A DNA stretch of 64,000 nucleotides from Phaeosaccion multiseriatum (lineage: Eukaryota > Ochrophyta, other classes): the NCBI GenBank assembly GCA_965112735.1, contig OZ218964.1, forward strand, positions 248,001-312,000. Reading direction: 5' to 3'. Every line of letters starts with the position of its first letter. Positions within the stretch are counted from its first letter, which is position 1. Below, piece by piece: positions 33,861 through 44,007 of the stretch. The notes beneath the pieces were generated by a model. That model did not search any database and was not told where the DNA came from. It saw only the letters and a program-made list of their open reading frames with translations. The position numbers were made by a program, and so were the translations under genes.

Positions 33861-36716
33861 TTAGCCCTCGAGGTCGTGTCCCTCTGACTCATCAGTTCTC
33901 CCCATTGGAACAAAGTTGATACCAGCCAGGATCCTGTGTCGAACCGATCGTTCGTGTCGGGCCCTCTGGAGCGCTACGGCTAATCGTCGCCGAATAACGC
34001 AAACAGCTCTCGCGTAAGCCCTCGTGTCAAGATGTTCGTGCCCCCCAGCCATGTGGGTGGCGAGTGTTTTGATAAACATCTGTGCTGACGGGCCAAATGC
34101 ACCTTGCTGATCCATCCCAAAAGGGACGAGATGATACCTCGTGGGGTCATAGTGGATATCTCCACCCTGGCCCTCCATGCCTCCATGTGGCACACCATAC
34201 CTGGTGCGCTTGGTGGCTTCAGCCTTCTTGGCTGCAGCGAGTGCCTCCTTCGATGCCTTGGCCCGATTGGTAATGTTGGTGGCATCCGTGAGCGTGACGT
34301 CGATCATGAGGGACTTGTGGCCGTCCCCATATTCATGATCGGATGGAAGCTCAAACATCCTGGGGGGAGTCACGATGTCCATCTCCATCTGCTTGGCCAC
34401 GTGGGCGTCACCTCTCACGGCGTTGCTCCCCCCTCTCCCTCGTCGCGGGGTGACCGTTCTTGCCCTCATGAAGAAGGGGAAGCTGGTGTTCTGGACGATC
34501 CCTCTGCCCAGGCCCTCGCTCTTCAGCAGGGCGACAAGTGCCTTCTGCACAGCGTCGTGTTGGGGTGTGCTGAGCCCCGTCTTCGTGCAGGTGATGATGT
34601 GCCCCTCCGTCAGCGCCTTGCTAGGGCACTTATGACAGTCCTTGCTGTAGGTGGGGTCAAAGCCAAGTCTTCGCCGAATGGCACTCTTGTGCTCGGCGTC
34701 GGTGAGGTGGAGTGGTGCTCCCCCTGCCGTCCTGGTCGGCTGAAGGTGGAGCCACGCACCAGCACCTTTCACGCTGTGGCTGAGGGCTCTGGCCAGGTAC
34801 TTCTCCCGTTGAACCTGCTGTGGGATGGCTTTTAGTCGTTCCAAGAAATCCGCCCTCGCCTTCGACGTGAGGAGCTTGGTATAACGCTTCTGGGCGCCTC
34901 GCCGCTCTCCGTGTCGGCTGTGTGGAATGGAGGGTCCTCCCTCGTCCAACATCTTGGTCTCCTCTGACCGCCAGCGTGGCCGGCCGTCCTCATCATCGTC
35001 ATCATCACCGCCTGGTTCCACGTCATGCTCATCCTCAGGGGCTGCGTCACTGCCACCATCTGGGTCTTCGTCACTTTCACCCTGTGGGTCTTCATCACTC
35101 CCCCCCCCTGGGTCTGCCGCGCTATCAGAGGTTGGTCCATCTGCGGTCCCCTGCTGCCCTGCAGCCGCGTCGCACCCTTCCGCACCCACCCCAGGGTGTA
35201 TCCCTGCGGCCCCAACATTATCACCGTCGTCGAAGTCTGCTCCTTCACCCCCAGAGTGTATCACATCCCCCCCGGGGGCATCACTCGCAGCCGGCTGGTC
35301 CCCTCTGCCTCCGACAGGTGTGTGCCCTTCATGCTCTGGGGTGTCGTCTCTCTCCGGGAAGAGCGTGGTGATCAGCCATGGTTCTCTCCATCTGTTGTCA
35401 CTGAGGTGGGAGATGATTGGCGCCGCGCTGTACAGGGATGCTGTGATTGCCCATGGGGGGAGGTCACAGTATGTGGGCCCGAGCGCCCCTGGCAGCAAGC
35501 CTCCCCCCTTGGGGAGGAGAAGGGCCTCCGGTCTGCTGATGTGGCCGTGGGCGAGCAACACAGCCCATCCTCGCGGAAGGGACTTGAGGAAGCGCTCCTG
35601 TTGACTGAGAGCACCTTGGGCTGCGTCTGCCTTGGGCGCGCTGGGGAGTTGGTCAAAGACACGTGCTGCTGTGTGGATGACCCGGATATGGTATCCGTTG
35701 GGTCCCTGCCCACACTGGGACAGGGCCTGTCTGCTCCGCGGTCCCACCTCCCTGAGGGCGAAGGGGAGGGCTTGCATCGCCCCTGCCAGGAAGGCTGCGT
35801 CACAGAGCTCAGCTTGGGGGACGAGTCCCAAGCCCCCATCGCCCACCTTCAGTCTCGCCTGTCTCGCTCGCAGCTCATCACCCATGAGAGGGAGCATCCG
35901 GAAGGTGTCACTGCTCCTCTGAAGTGCCCTCTCCTCTTGCGCTGCCTTGTGCGCCTTGAGGATCGCCGTAACCGAGGTGCGCCCTGGATCCAGGGAATTG
36001 GTTGCTGTGTAGCCCACAAGAGTATCGAAGAGGGTAAGGGTGGGTCGGATGAAGTCCGGCGGGGTTACCCTCATGAGGAAGTTGGCCTTGGGGGTCAGCG
36101 ACCTCACTGCCAGGTACATCGAGCTGGAGGAGTCGTCCATGTGCCCAGCGAGCTCGCAGAGCTGGGGCATCACGCTGGTCATGCCTAGCTGCTCCTCTAT
36201 GTAGCGTTCCACAAAGGCACGCGTGCCAACTGGCGCTCCCACCACTACAGACCCTTCAGTGGCTAGTCGGGTGATGTACCTGGTGCCCCCCTGCGCCCCC
36301 TCCGTCTTCTCAAGCCATGCCCTCTCCTGTGGTGACAGCACCCGCCCCTTCCCCAGTAGCACGACGCACTTGGTGAGATTGAGGGAGAGGCTGACCTCCG
36401 CAAGCCTACGGGCCATGAACTCCTGGCTCTCCAGGTTCGCGCGGTGATAGAGCGGCTCACCGCATGCGCCACTCACTCGCATATCATCCAGGTAGGCGGT
36501 GGCTCGCACTCCAGTGCCCTGCATGAGCCTATTGTGGTCACGCAGGATGGGTAGGAGGAGGACGGCGTACATGAGAGCGCCAATGGGGCAGCCCTGCAGC
36601 GAGCCTTGGGTGGAGCGGAAGCTGGCCACCATGTTGGCCCCCTGTGAGGTTGTCGCTGACTCCTCACAGATCCGGAGCACCAACACACGCACCTTGATGC
36701 CAGAATTCGACCTCGA
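33861..36716 (-). CDS. reverse transcriptase with endonuclease-like C-terminus, 5'-truncated
   Basis: About 950 codons open from a TGA at the junction near 36726 to TAA at 33861; no ATG starts it. It enters the RT domain already past motif A: motif B is STQGSLQGCPIGALMYAV and motif C is AYLDDM (LDD in place of ADD). A thumb-like region and an acidic Gly/Ser/Asp linker follow. Near residue 710 is a Cys-x2-Cys...His-x4-Cys knuckle (CHKCPS then GHIITC), then PQHDAVQKALVALL and a DIVTPP...MIDVTLTD segment. Knuckle plus xDV-type core is the layout of restriction-like endonuclease retroelements (R2/CRE-type and the algal/metazoan RT-REL group). Mobile-element gene, dead because the 5' part is missing. 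Confidence 0.8.
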   Translation of the reverse strand, partial: SRSNSGIKVRVLVLRICEESATTSQGANMVASFRSTQGSLQGCPIGALMYAVLLLPILRDHNRLMQGTGVRATAYLDDMRVSGACGEPLYHRANLESQEFMARRLAEVSLSLNLTKCVVLLGKGRVLSPQERAWLEKTEGAQGGTRYITRLATEGSVVVGAPVGTRAFVERYIEEQLGMTSVMPQLCELAGHMDDSSSSMYLAVRSLTPKANFLMRVTPPDFIRPTLTLFDTLVGYTATNSLDPGRTSVTAILKAHKAAQEERALQRSSDTFRMLPLMGDELRARQARLKVGDGGLGLVPQAELCDAAFLAGAMQALPFALREVGPRSRQALSQCGQGPNGYHIRVIHTAARVFDQLPSAPKADAAQGALSQQERFLKSLPRGWAVLLAHGHISRPEALLLPKGGGLLPGALGPTYCDLPPWAITASLYSAAPIISHLSDNRWREPWLITTLFPERDDTPEHEGHTPVGGRGDQPAASDAPGGDVIHSGGEGADFDDGDNVGAAGIHPGVGAEGCDAAAGQQGTADGPTSDSAADPGGGSDEDPQGESDEDPDGGSDAAPEDEHDVEPGGDDDDDEDGRPRWRSEETKMLDEGGPSIPHSRHGERRGAQKRYTKLLTSKARADFLERLKAIPQQVQREKYLARALSHSVKGAGAWLHLQPTRTAGGAPLHLTDAEHKSAIRRRLGFDPTYSKDCHKCPSKALTEGHIITCTKTGLSTPQHDAVQKALVALLKSEGLGRGIVQNTSFPFFMRARTVTPRRGRGGSNAVRGDAHVAKQMEMDIVTPPRMFELPSDHEYGDGHKSLMIDVTLTDATNITNRAKASKEALAAAKKAEATKRTRYGVPHGGMEGQGGDIHYDPTRYHLVPFGMDQQGAFGPSAQMFIKTLATHMAGGHEHLDTRAYARAVCVIRRRLAVALQRARHERSVRHRILAGINFVPMGRTDESEGHDLEG

Positions 36717-36725
36717 CCTTTTTTT
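36658..36725. repeat. 68-bp direct repeat flanking the recombinase insert, left copy
   Basis: Identical to 38836-38903: starts gactcctcacagatccgg and ends in a T run. It is the coding start of the truncated RT on the minus strand. Confidence 0.93.
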
Positions 36726-36886
36726 TCACGGCCTTCTCGGTCGGGTACCTCCCCACATTCACAAATGCCCACACAATAGTATTACAATTAGGTAAAAGGG
36801 GGTACTTGCCAGTCGGAAGTTAGAGAGGAGGACGAGTCTTTGCGCACCCGGCACCGCCCCTCTGACGGTGCCGCGCACACTCCAAC
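36724..36886. repeat. 163-bp direct repeat of the recombinase element, copy 1
   Basis: Identical to 37151-37313 (offset 427) over the whole length I compared. The two copies bracket 264 bp of unique sequence. Confidence 0.94.
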
Positions 36887-37150
36887 CCACCCGATTCTCT
36901 ATCTCCCCGCGGTAGATACCAATGGGTACCCCTCGAATATCTCCCCACTGAGTCCACCAGTCCCCCGGGGCGGGTGGGTGGGAGAAGATTCACCGCGTTA
37001 GCTGCTTTCAGGGCAGCGACTCCTATCCTCACTTCCACTCCACCGCACCACACCACGGACCTCTTATGCCACACCCTCAAGTTTCTAAACCTCCCCCTCC
37101 CTTGCCAGTCCGTGAAAAGTCGTTTTCCCACCGGGGTACGAAAACTCCCC

Positions 37151-37313
37151 TTTCACGGCCTTCTCGGTCGGGTACCTCCCCACATTCACAAATGCCCACA
37201 CAATAGTATTACAATTAGGTAAAAGGGGGTACTTGCCAGTCGGAAGTTAGAGAGGAGGACGAGTCTTTGCGCACCCGGCACCGCCCCTCTGACGGTGCCG
37301 CGCACACTCCAAC
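37151..37313. repeat. 163-bp direct repeat of the recombinase element, copy 2
   Basis: Second copy of 36724-36886; the recombinase reading frame ends inside it (stop at 37186). Repeats placed downstream of the recombinase recall the split direct repeats of PAT/Ngaro-type elements. Confidence 0.94.
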
Positions 37314-38436
37314 TCAACTGGAATTCCAGTCCCTCAACTCGTCCCTCCGGCTCGCCTCTCCCCCCCCTCACCTTCCCCTCCCCCCCACTATCCCATTGTA
37401 CTCCGCATCCCCAGTCTTTGTCTGCCCCCGCCTCCTTCACCCCCAAACTCTGGTCCCACGTCCTCGCCCCCCCTACTGTAACAATATCCCCCCTTCGTGC
37501 TAGTATCTCCGACACCCTATCCGACTCCTGCACGTTCGGCCGGATGTACCGCATGAACGCCTTGCTCTTCCACCTCCCTTCCACTTGAATCGTCGAATCT
37601 GACGCCCCCCTTGCTGCTAGTGTCGTTGCACCCCCAACACGAAAGGAATGCAGCGCATATCCTAAGGGATCAAGTCCCAAGGCCGACACTACCCTCCTCA
37701 TCTCCTTCGAGACCTCCGTCCGTTTGAAGCACGTCCAGCCGCCCTTACCCCACCACGCTGACAGTGGCAGCGTGCCCGTGACCTGACCCCTCCCTTCACC
37801 TTCGTCCTGTAAGTCCAAGACGCGTCCAATGCCCCTTTTCCCTTGTCCACTCGCCTCCTACACAGCACCGCTCCCACCCTCATCTGATCGCCCTTTGACC
37901 CTTTGAATCGTATCTCCACCCTGTCCGCCATGTGCCGGTACTTCAGCGTGACTCTGCAGCTCCCCTTGAAGAAGTGGAGATCCTCTCGCGTCAGACCAAA
38001 GGTTGGATGGACCTTCCCCGTTTCATCGTAACCCCACAGTTCACTTGCACGTAGCAGCAAGAAGTAGGATAGACCCATACCACACCACATTGCCTCCCCT
38101 CTCACCCCCACACCCACATTCCCCTCCACTGATTGGAGCATGTCCCACGTGAACGGCTGTCGCGCAGTGTTCATCCCCTTGCTCCCCATCCCCTGCTGCC
38201 TCTTCATTCCCTTCTTCGTCGCAGCCACCAGATAATGTGAGGTCGGCAGCTCCACACCCCTCATCATCCGGTGGTAGTACGCCACTCCCCGAGATTTTTG
38301 ATGCCACCGTGTCGACAGCATCTCCCATCTCCGCGAATCGGTATGCAGCGAACGCCGAGACAATCTCAGCTGCACGACCTTCGTCCTCATTCTTCTCAAT
38401 CCACACCCCCATCCCCACCGCTTCACAGTACTTCAC
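37186..38436 (-). pseudogene. tyrosine recombinase of a DIRS/PAT-like element, frameshifted
   Basis: The protein begins MKYCEAVGMGVWIEKNED and shows family hallmarks: LLLRASELWGY (first catalytic Arg), IRFKGSKGDQMRVG, LHSFRVGGATTLAARG (His-x2-Arg) and GRWKSKAFMRYIRP (final Tyr). This run is typical of recombinases encoded by DIRS-like retroelements and distinct from phage integrases. Two frame changes break it, one near 38285 (after ASKISG) and one near 37810. No RNase H or DIRS-type RT is visible next to it, and the neighbouring RT belongs to a different class. Either the element is a non-autonomous or Crypton-like one, or the rest was lost. Confidence 0.8.
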
Positions 38437-38835
38437 CCACGCCCTCCAATGTGACGTATATGCTCCTTGAGACCCTGGCGCAATTGCTGCTCGTGCATTA
38501 GCAGCAATTGCGCCAGGGTCTCAAGGAGCATATACGTCACATTGGAGGGCGTGGGTGAAGTACTGTGAAGCGGTGGGGATGGGGGTGTGGATTGAGAAGA
38601 ATGAGGACGAAGGTCGTGCAGCTGAGATTGTCTCGGCGTTCGCTGCATACCGATTCGCGGAGATGGGAGATGCTGTCGACACGGTGGCATCAAAAATCTC
38701 GGGAGAAGCATATATTGACTTAAGAGGAATCACCTGAGAAACTGAAACTGAAAGTGTGTGTGTGGGTGTGTGTGTGAGACGAGAGTGTCAAGGTGGGGAG
38801 GAGGGGGGACGCGTGCACGGGAGTGGCGTACTACC
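38273..38835. repeat. large palindrome (202-bp arms, 10-bp loop)
   Basis: 38289-38490 and 38501-38702 are exact reverse complements around the loop tcgtgcatta. The arms contain the first 50 or so codons of the recombinase, so that start is present head-to-head twice. A further 16-17 bp of pairing (38273-38288 with 38819-38835) lies beyond a 116-bp insertion, 38703-38818, in the right arm. Confidence 0.95.
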
Positions 38836-38903
38836 GACTCCTCACAGATCCGGAGCACCAACACACGCACCTTGATGCCAGAATTCGACCTCGACCTTTT
38901 TTT
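38836..38903. repeat. 68-bp direct repeat flanking the recombinase insert, right copy
   Basis: Second copy of 36658-36725; it abuts the end of the palindrome's right arm on one side and T-rich DNA then CATC repeats on the other. Confidence 0.93.
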
Positions 38904-38920
38904 CTTTTTATTTTTTTACA

Positions 38921-38983
38921 TCCATCCATCCATCCATCCATCCATCCATCCATCCATCATCATCCATCCATCCATCCATCCAT

Positions 38984-39019
<36 letters not shown>

Positions 39020-39070
39020 CCATCCATCCATCCATAGCCATTCATCCGTCCCATCCATCCATCCATCCAT

Positions 39071-39106
<36 letters not shown>

Positions 39107-39127
39107 CCATCCCTCCATCCATATCCA
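38921..39127. repeat. (CATC)n microsatellite
   Basis: About 200 bp of CATC with occasional changes, ending two bases from the stop codon of the IQ-motif gene (39129), so it forms the start of that gene's 3' UTR. Confidence 0.95.
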
Positions 39128-39128
39128 T

Positions 39129-40085
39129 CTATCTCTTGACGCGTTTGGCAGCCATCTCAGCCTTCCGCTTGGCCAGCGCCTCCGCCGCCTGCTGCTCCCC
39201 CACACTCTTGTCGGGCTTGGTGCTCATCATCTCTCCCGTGTCCTTGTGCTGCCAGTACACCACGCCCGTCAGTCCATCCTTCTTCTCCTCCCAGCCCTTG
39301 GGCAGGTCGGATATACCCAAGTAGTCGTTCTCCGCTGCCTTCGCCTGTGCCTCGGCCATATCCACCGCCATACCGTCCGCCCCAGACATGAGGTCTTGCG
39401 ACGACTTCCGCTGCTTGACGCCGTCGATACCACTTTGCATGGAGTTGATAAGCATGCTGAGCCGCTCCGCCTTTTGCTGGTGCCTCTTCATGCCCCTCCG
39501 GGCCGCCTTGAATCCCTTGGCGAAGTGGAGTTTGCGCGCCACACTCGCCATACGTCCGTACACGCTCTCTGCCACCAGGCGTTGCTCCACGAGTACCGCT
39601 GTGCCGATGACCGCCTGGGAGATCTATGAGCCGAGCATGAGGAGGAGAGTCAGTCATACACATGGCGTGTCATACGTATGCCCGGCCATTATGTGTGAGG
39701 ACCACGCACAAGCAGGGAGGAGGAATGAGGGGGGAGGAGGGAGGGGCAGGGAGTGAAAAGAAGAAAAGGTAAGAATAAAAAAAGCAGCTGCTGACGTTGA
39801 CTTGATCCCAGGGGGGGGGCGCTGAAGCAGAAACCTGCTCCTGTTGCCGTGGCTCCCACCACCAGGGGCTACTGCCAGTCGTGCCACTGAGTTGGGATGC
39901 CTGTACGCCTCCATCACGAGCACCATCCTCTCACCTGGTTGACCAGCAGCCAGCGCTCCAGCCTCCACCGCAGGCGCTCTCTGGGACTGTACACCATGCG
40001 GTACAGCACGAGACAGCCTATCTGGGGGCCGAAGCGCCACACACGGTCAAGGCGAATCTTGTCCGGCTCGACACGGTCCACCTGG

Positions 40086-40124
<39 letters not shown>

Positions 40125-43100
40125 GGGGGGAGAGGGAGGGAGAGAGGGGGGGAGAGGGAGGGATAGAGTGTGTTATAGGGAGAGAGAGAGAGGGAGAGGT
40201 GCAAAGAGAGAGGTGCCGAGTTCAAATCGGGGATGGTCTAACATACACCGTATCAAGAGCAGCCTGCGAGCGAAGCCTGCGCGAGCCTCTCCTCAACTCC
40301 CAAATACTAGGTAAGTAACGTACCACGTATACGACCCCGTGCCTGCCGGCCCTTAGGAAGTGTCCCGGAGCCACTATCTTTGACATGTCGCGGTCGGTGC
40401 GGATGTGGCGGTGGCGGGTCTTGACCGAGTGGTAGCCCGGCAGTCGAACGCCACCGTGCATTGCCTGGTCCTGCAGCTCCGGCAGGGTGCCCATGCGCAG
40501 CCCTGTGGGCAGATTGCCTTTCTTGATGAGCCCCTGCGCCTTCTTCCTCGCCAGGAAGCGGTCCTCCTTGCGCTGCTTGCGCTTGACCCAAAAGTGCCGC
40601 AGCTCCTCCTCGTTCAGGCCCTCCTCGGCCTTGTCCTCCTCCTCCTCTGCCTCCCTCTCCGCCTTCTCCACCTCCTCGCCCTCGTCTTCCCACTGCCACG
40701 CCGAATCTGGCTTGTTAAAGGCAATGTAACGCATCGCCTTGGCCCTTCGCCAGTGCGCCACACGCTTTAGCACCACCTCCTCCCTCTCATCGCTTCGAAG
40801 CACCGGCGCGCGACCGAAGAAGTCCAGCAGTTGGTAGTACTTTCGATGCCGATACTTCTTATCCTCCCTCTTACGTATCCTCCACTTGATGCGCAGCTTC
40901 CTCCTCTGCGCCTTGAGGTACTTGCGCCCCTTGACCCTCCCTTGCCTTGCCCGAAAGCCCCTCTGCATGACTAGGGCCGCGTGGTCCCGCTTCTGCCGGA
41001 AGGCGAGTGCGCGCAGGCGGGCCGCTTCGGCGATGGCCTTGGCGTGGGTGCGCTTGCTGCAAGCGAGGCTGTACTCCATGTGCCTGCGTATGTGAGTGGG
41101 TGCGTGCGTGCGTGCGTGGGTCGGTGGGTGCGTGCGTGCTTGCTTGCGTGAGTATGTGTGCGGATGGGCGCATGTGGGTGCGTACGCGTGCGTATGAATG
41201 TGTAGAGGTGCGCGGGCCCGAGGGATGAGGAGGCATATGGCATATGGAAGCGTACGGGCAAGATGGGGGAGTCCTGGACGGCGGACGGTAGAGCGAAGGG
41301 AGGCACGGAAAGAAAGCGGTCCACAGAGACTCCCACCACACTCCAGAGCTTCGCCTTGGGCGACAGCAAATGAAAAGCACTCCTGTCTTTCCTCCCCCTC
41401 TCCCCCTCTCCCTTCCCCTGCCCTACCCTGCCCTCTCCTCCCGGCCCGCTCCCCTCCCGCTCCCTTCCCCTCTTCTCTCCTCTCCTCCCCTCCCCTCCCC
41501 TCAACACACTCACATGGAGGGTACGTAGTATGGGAGCTTTTCAACGGGATGCCCGGCCTTGTTTCCCCTCTCGTGCACTCGCATGTAGCACCCCGAGCAA
41601 TACACGTCTTCGCACTCGTCGCACAGCCAACGCGCAGCATACTTCTTGCACTCCACACATGACACGACGAGCGGCCGGAAGGAATGATTCCGGCGGCGGC
41701 GCCGTTGACTGCCATACCCCAGAGCCAGGGCGTCGGCACTAGAGGCCGCGAGTTGGCTCGCCACATCGTCCTTGACGGCCGGGTCGAGCTCCGGGTGTTC
41801 GTTAAAGAAGCACACGTCGCAGTAGGGTATGCCGCTGCTCTTGCCCCCCCGGGCGGTGACGCACGTCTCACAGAGCCTTGTGGCCTGCTGGTACTTACAG
41901 ATGGAGCACATGGGGATGAGGTGCATCACGTGGTCGCTCTGTCTCCGCCCCTTGTTGTGCAGCGATTTGAAACAGTCAATGCAGAAGGAGTCCATACACT
42001 GCTCGCACGCCACTTCACAGGGCCTTTCTTCACACGTAGTACACTTGACAATGAACTGAGTGAGCCTGTCCGGCAGATGCATCACATCCGGCACGTCCCC
42101 CCTGCCGAGGAGAGCGGGCTTTTCCCACGAAACCGTATCGGTGCGTGGGTTGCTCCAGTACACGCGATTGGACTCCTTGTCCACAAACTTTTGCAGAATG
42201 TTCCGGGCCAGGGCTTGCACCCGGTGACGGTCGCGATGTCCCCTAAACATCCTCTGCATCGCTGCAGCGCCTCGGTTCTCCACCCGCATGCGCAAAGCTC
42301 TGGTGCAAGTCACGCGCGCCCTCGCGGCTCGCTGCCGTCCCGCGACGCCCCTGGCCAAGGCCTGCACCCTTGTCACAAGCAAGCCCGCATGGCGCAGGAG
42401 GGACTCCTTCTGGTACGCGAGGCTATCACTCGCCGAGTTCGATCGCAAGAACCTGTTCTCCACGAGGGTGAGCAGGCGCGAGTCCTTGGCGCGAAAGTCC
42501 GCAGATCCCTTCCAGCGCTTGACCTCAGGGAAGAGGTTGGCGGCAATGAGGTCAAGTGCCGTTACGAACTCCTCGAAGGTGAGCGTCTTCTCCCCGTGGC
42601 TCTTGCACTTGGCGAAGATCAGATCGGCCTCTGTGCGCGAGAAGCGTACACCCAACACGCCCGGCGAGTCCTGCAAGAGGCGTACGAACTCCGTCCCCCC
42701 GAGACGGTACCACCCCTGCGCGCTGGGGCTCCCCCCCGACGCCTTGCGGAAGATATGTCCAACCACCCCTCCGCTCTTGCCCTTGGGGTTGGACCCTATG
42801 CCAGCCTTGCGGCAGCCGTCCACCAACAACCGATAGCGAAGGCGGGCCATGAGTACACCGAACATGCACCTGGCTGCGACGAGCTGCTCTTCGTCTCTCT
42901 GCTGCTGCGCCACAGCGGCACGGAAGCGTTTGCGACAGAGCCGCCCCCGCCACCGACGCTGGACCCGGATGGCTGGCTTTCGGAACTCTCTCATGTCTCG
43001 CTTGATGGCCGCAAAGTTCCTCCTTGCGCAGTGCCCACGGAACCTTTTCTGAATCACCGTGGCGGCGTAGGCTCTCTGGCGCATGCCGCTGTACTTGAGC

Positions 43101-43972
43101 CGCGCCGCCCTGCCCCTCCACACTGTTTGGAGCTTCGTCGCCCGGAGGTCGTGCCGCCTCGCCTTGCTGATGGTCCGGGCGAGGCTACATTTCCAGGCCA
43201 GCTGAATGGTTTGTGCCGCATTTTCGCGGCGTGCGTTTCCACTCCTTTTGCGCTCCTTGATGATGTCTTTGCGGCGCCGGGTCATCTTGCGCCTGGCTCG
43301 GTACCCGCGGTAGTGCCTCTGAATCACCACCGCCTTGAGGCCGCACTTCTTCTCGTAACGCCACGTCAGCGCCTTCCTCAGGGCGTGCTTTTTGATGGCC
43401 AACACGCGCAGGTCGATCGCAATGGGCACACGTGGCCCCTTTTTGTTCTTGTTCAAGTGCTCGTTTCCGGCGTCCATGTCCCCCGCCAGCCGAGCCCTCG
43501 CTGCCTCAATGGACGACATTGCCTTCTTCTTCTCCTTCACCTCAAGGCGGACGAACATGGGCCTTTCGCCGAAGAACTCCTGCCTGGTCCGGATGAAAGG
43601 GATGGTGAGGAGCCGGGGGAGGGTCGCTTGTTGCGCCTCGATTGAGGCCACCAGGACTCTCTGCAGAGGGAGGAGGAGAGGGAGAGAGAGAGAGAGTGAG
43701 AGAGGTGTTGTTGGGCATTCATTCGGAGAGGTTTCAAATGGCGGCGTGGGATGCGGCGAGGAGTGGGACGTCACAGGAGCTCGGGGAGGGTATAAGTATA
43801 AGTCAAGGCTCTGCTCGCCATGTCAGAGGAGTCGCACTCTCTGCCTCGAGGAGCTCTCCTCCTGTGAGAGGAGCTCGACTCTTTGGCCCTCCGTGGTAAG
43901 GCAAGAAGGAAGAAGATAAGGACGCAGCAGGGTCCTCTTCTGCTTCCCCCTTGTCTCTCTTCTGCCACCCGA

Positions 43973-44007
<35 letters not shown>

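Larger units (their letters stand above)
33861..38903 (-). mobile_element. nested retroelement region (RT element interrupted by recombinase element)
   Basis: The RT element (33861-36726) is followed at 36727 by an unrelated 2.1-kb insert carrying a tyrosine recombinase. After the insert, 68 bp of the RT element's 5' edge (36658-36725) recur at 38836-38903 in the same orientation. Outside the second copy lies A/T-rich DNA and the CATC array. Confidence 0.75.

Noticed and set aside
35025-36188. 387-codon plus-strand frame
   Set aside because: Antisense of the reverse transcriptase; the minus frame has recognisable RT motifs, this one has none.
36658-38903. LTR retrotransposon with short LTRs
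   Set aside because: The 68-bp and 163-bp direct repeats are nested rather than terminal, and no gag, protease, integrase or RNase H is visible.
41684-43645. 653-codon open frame on the plus strand
   Set aside because: Antisense shadow of the large IQ-protein exon; composition follows the codon pattern of the opposite strand and no family is visible.
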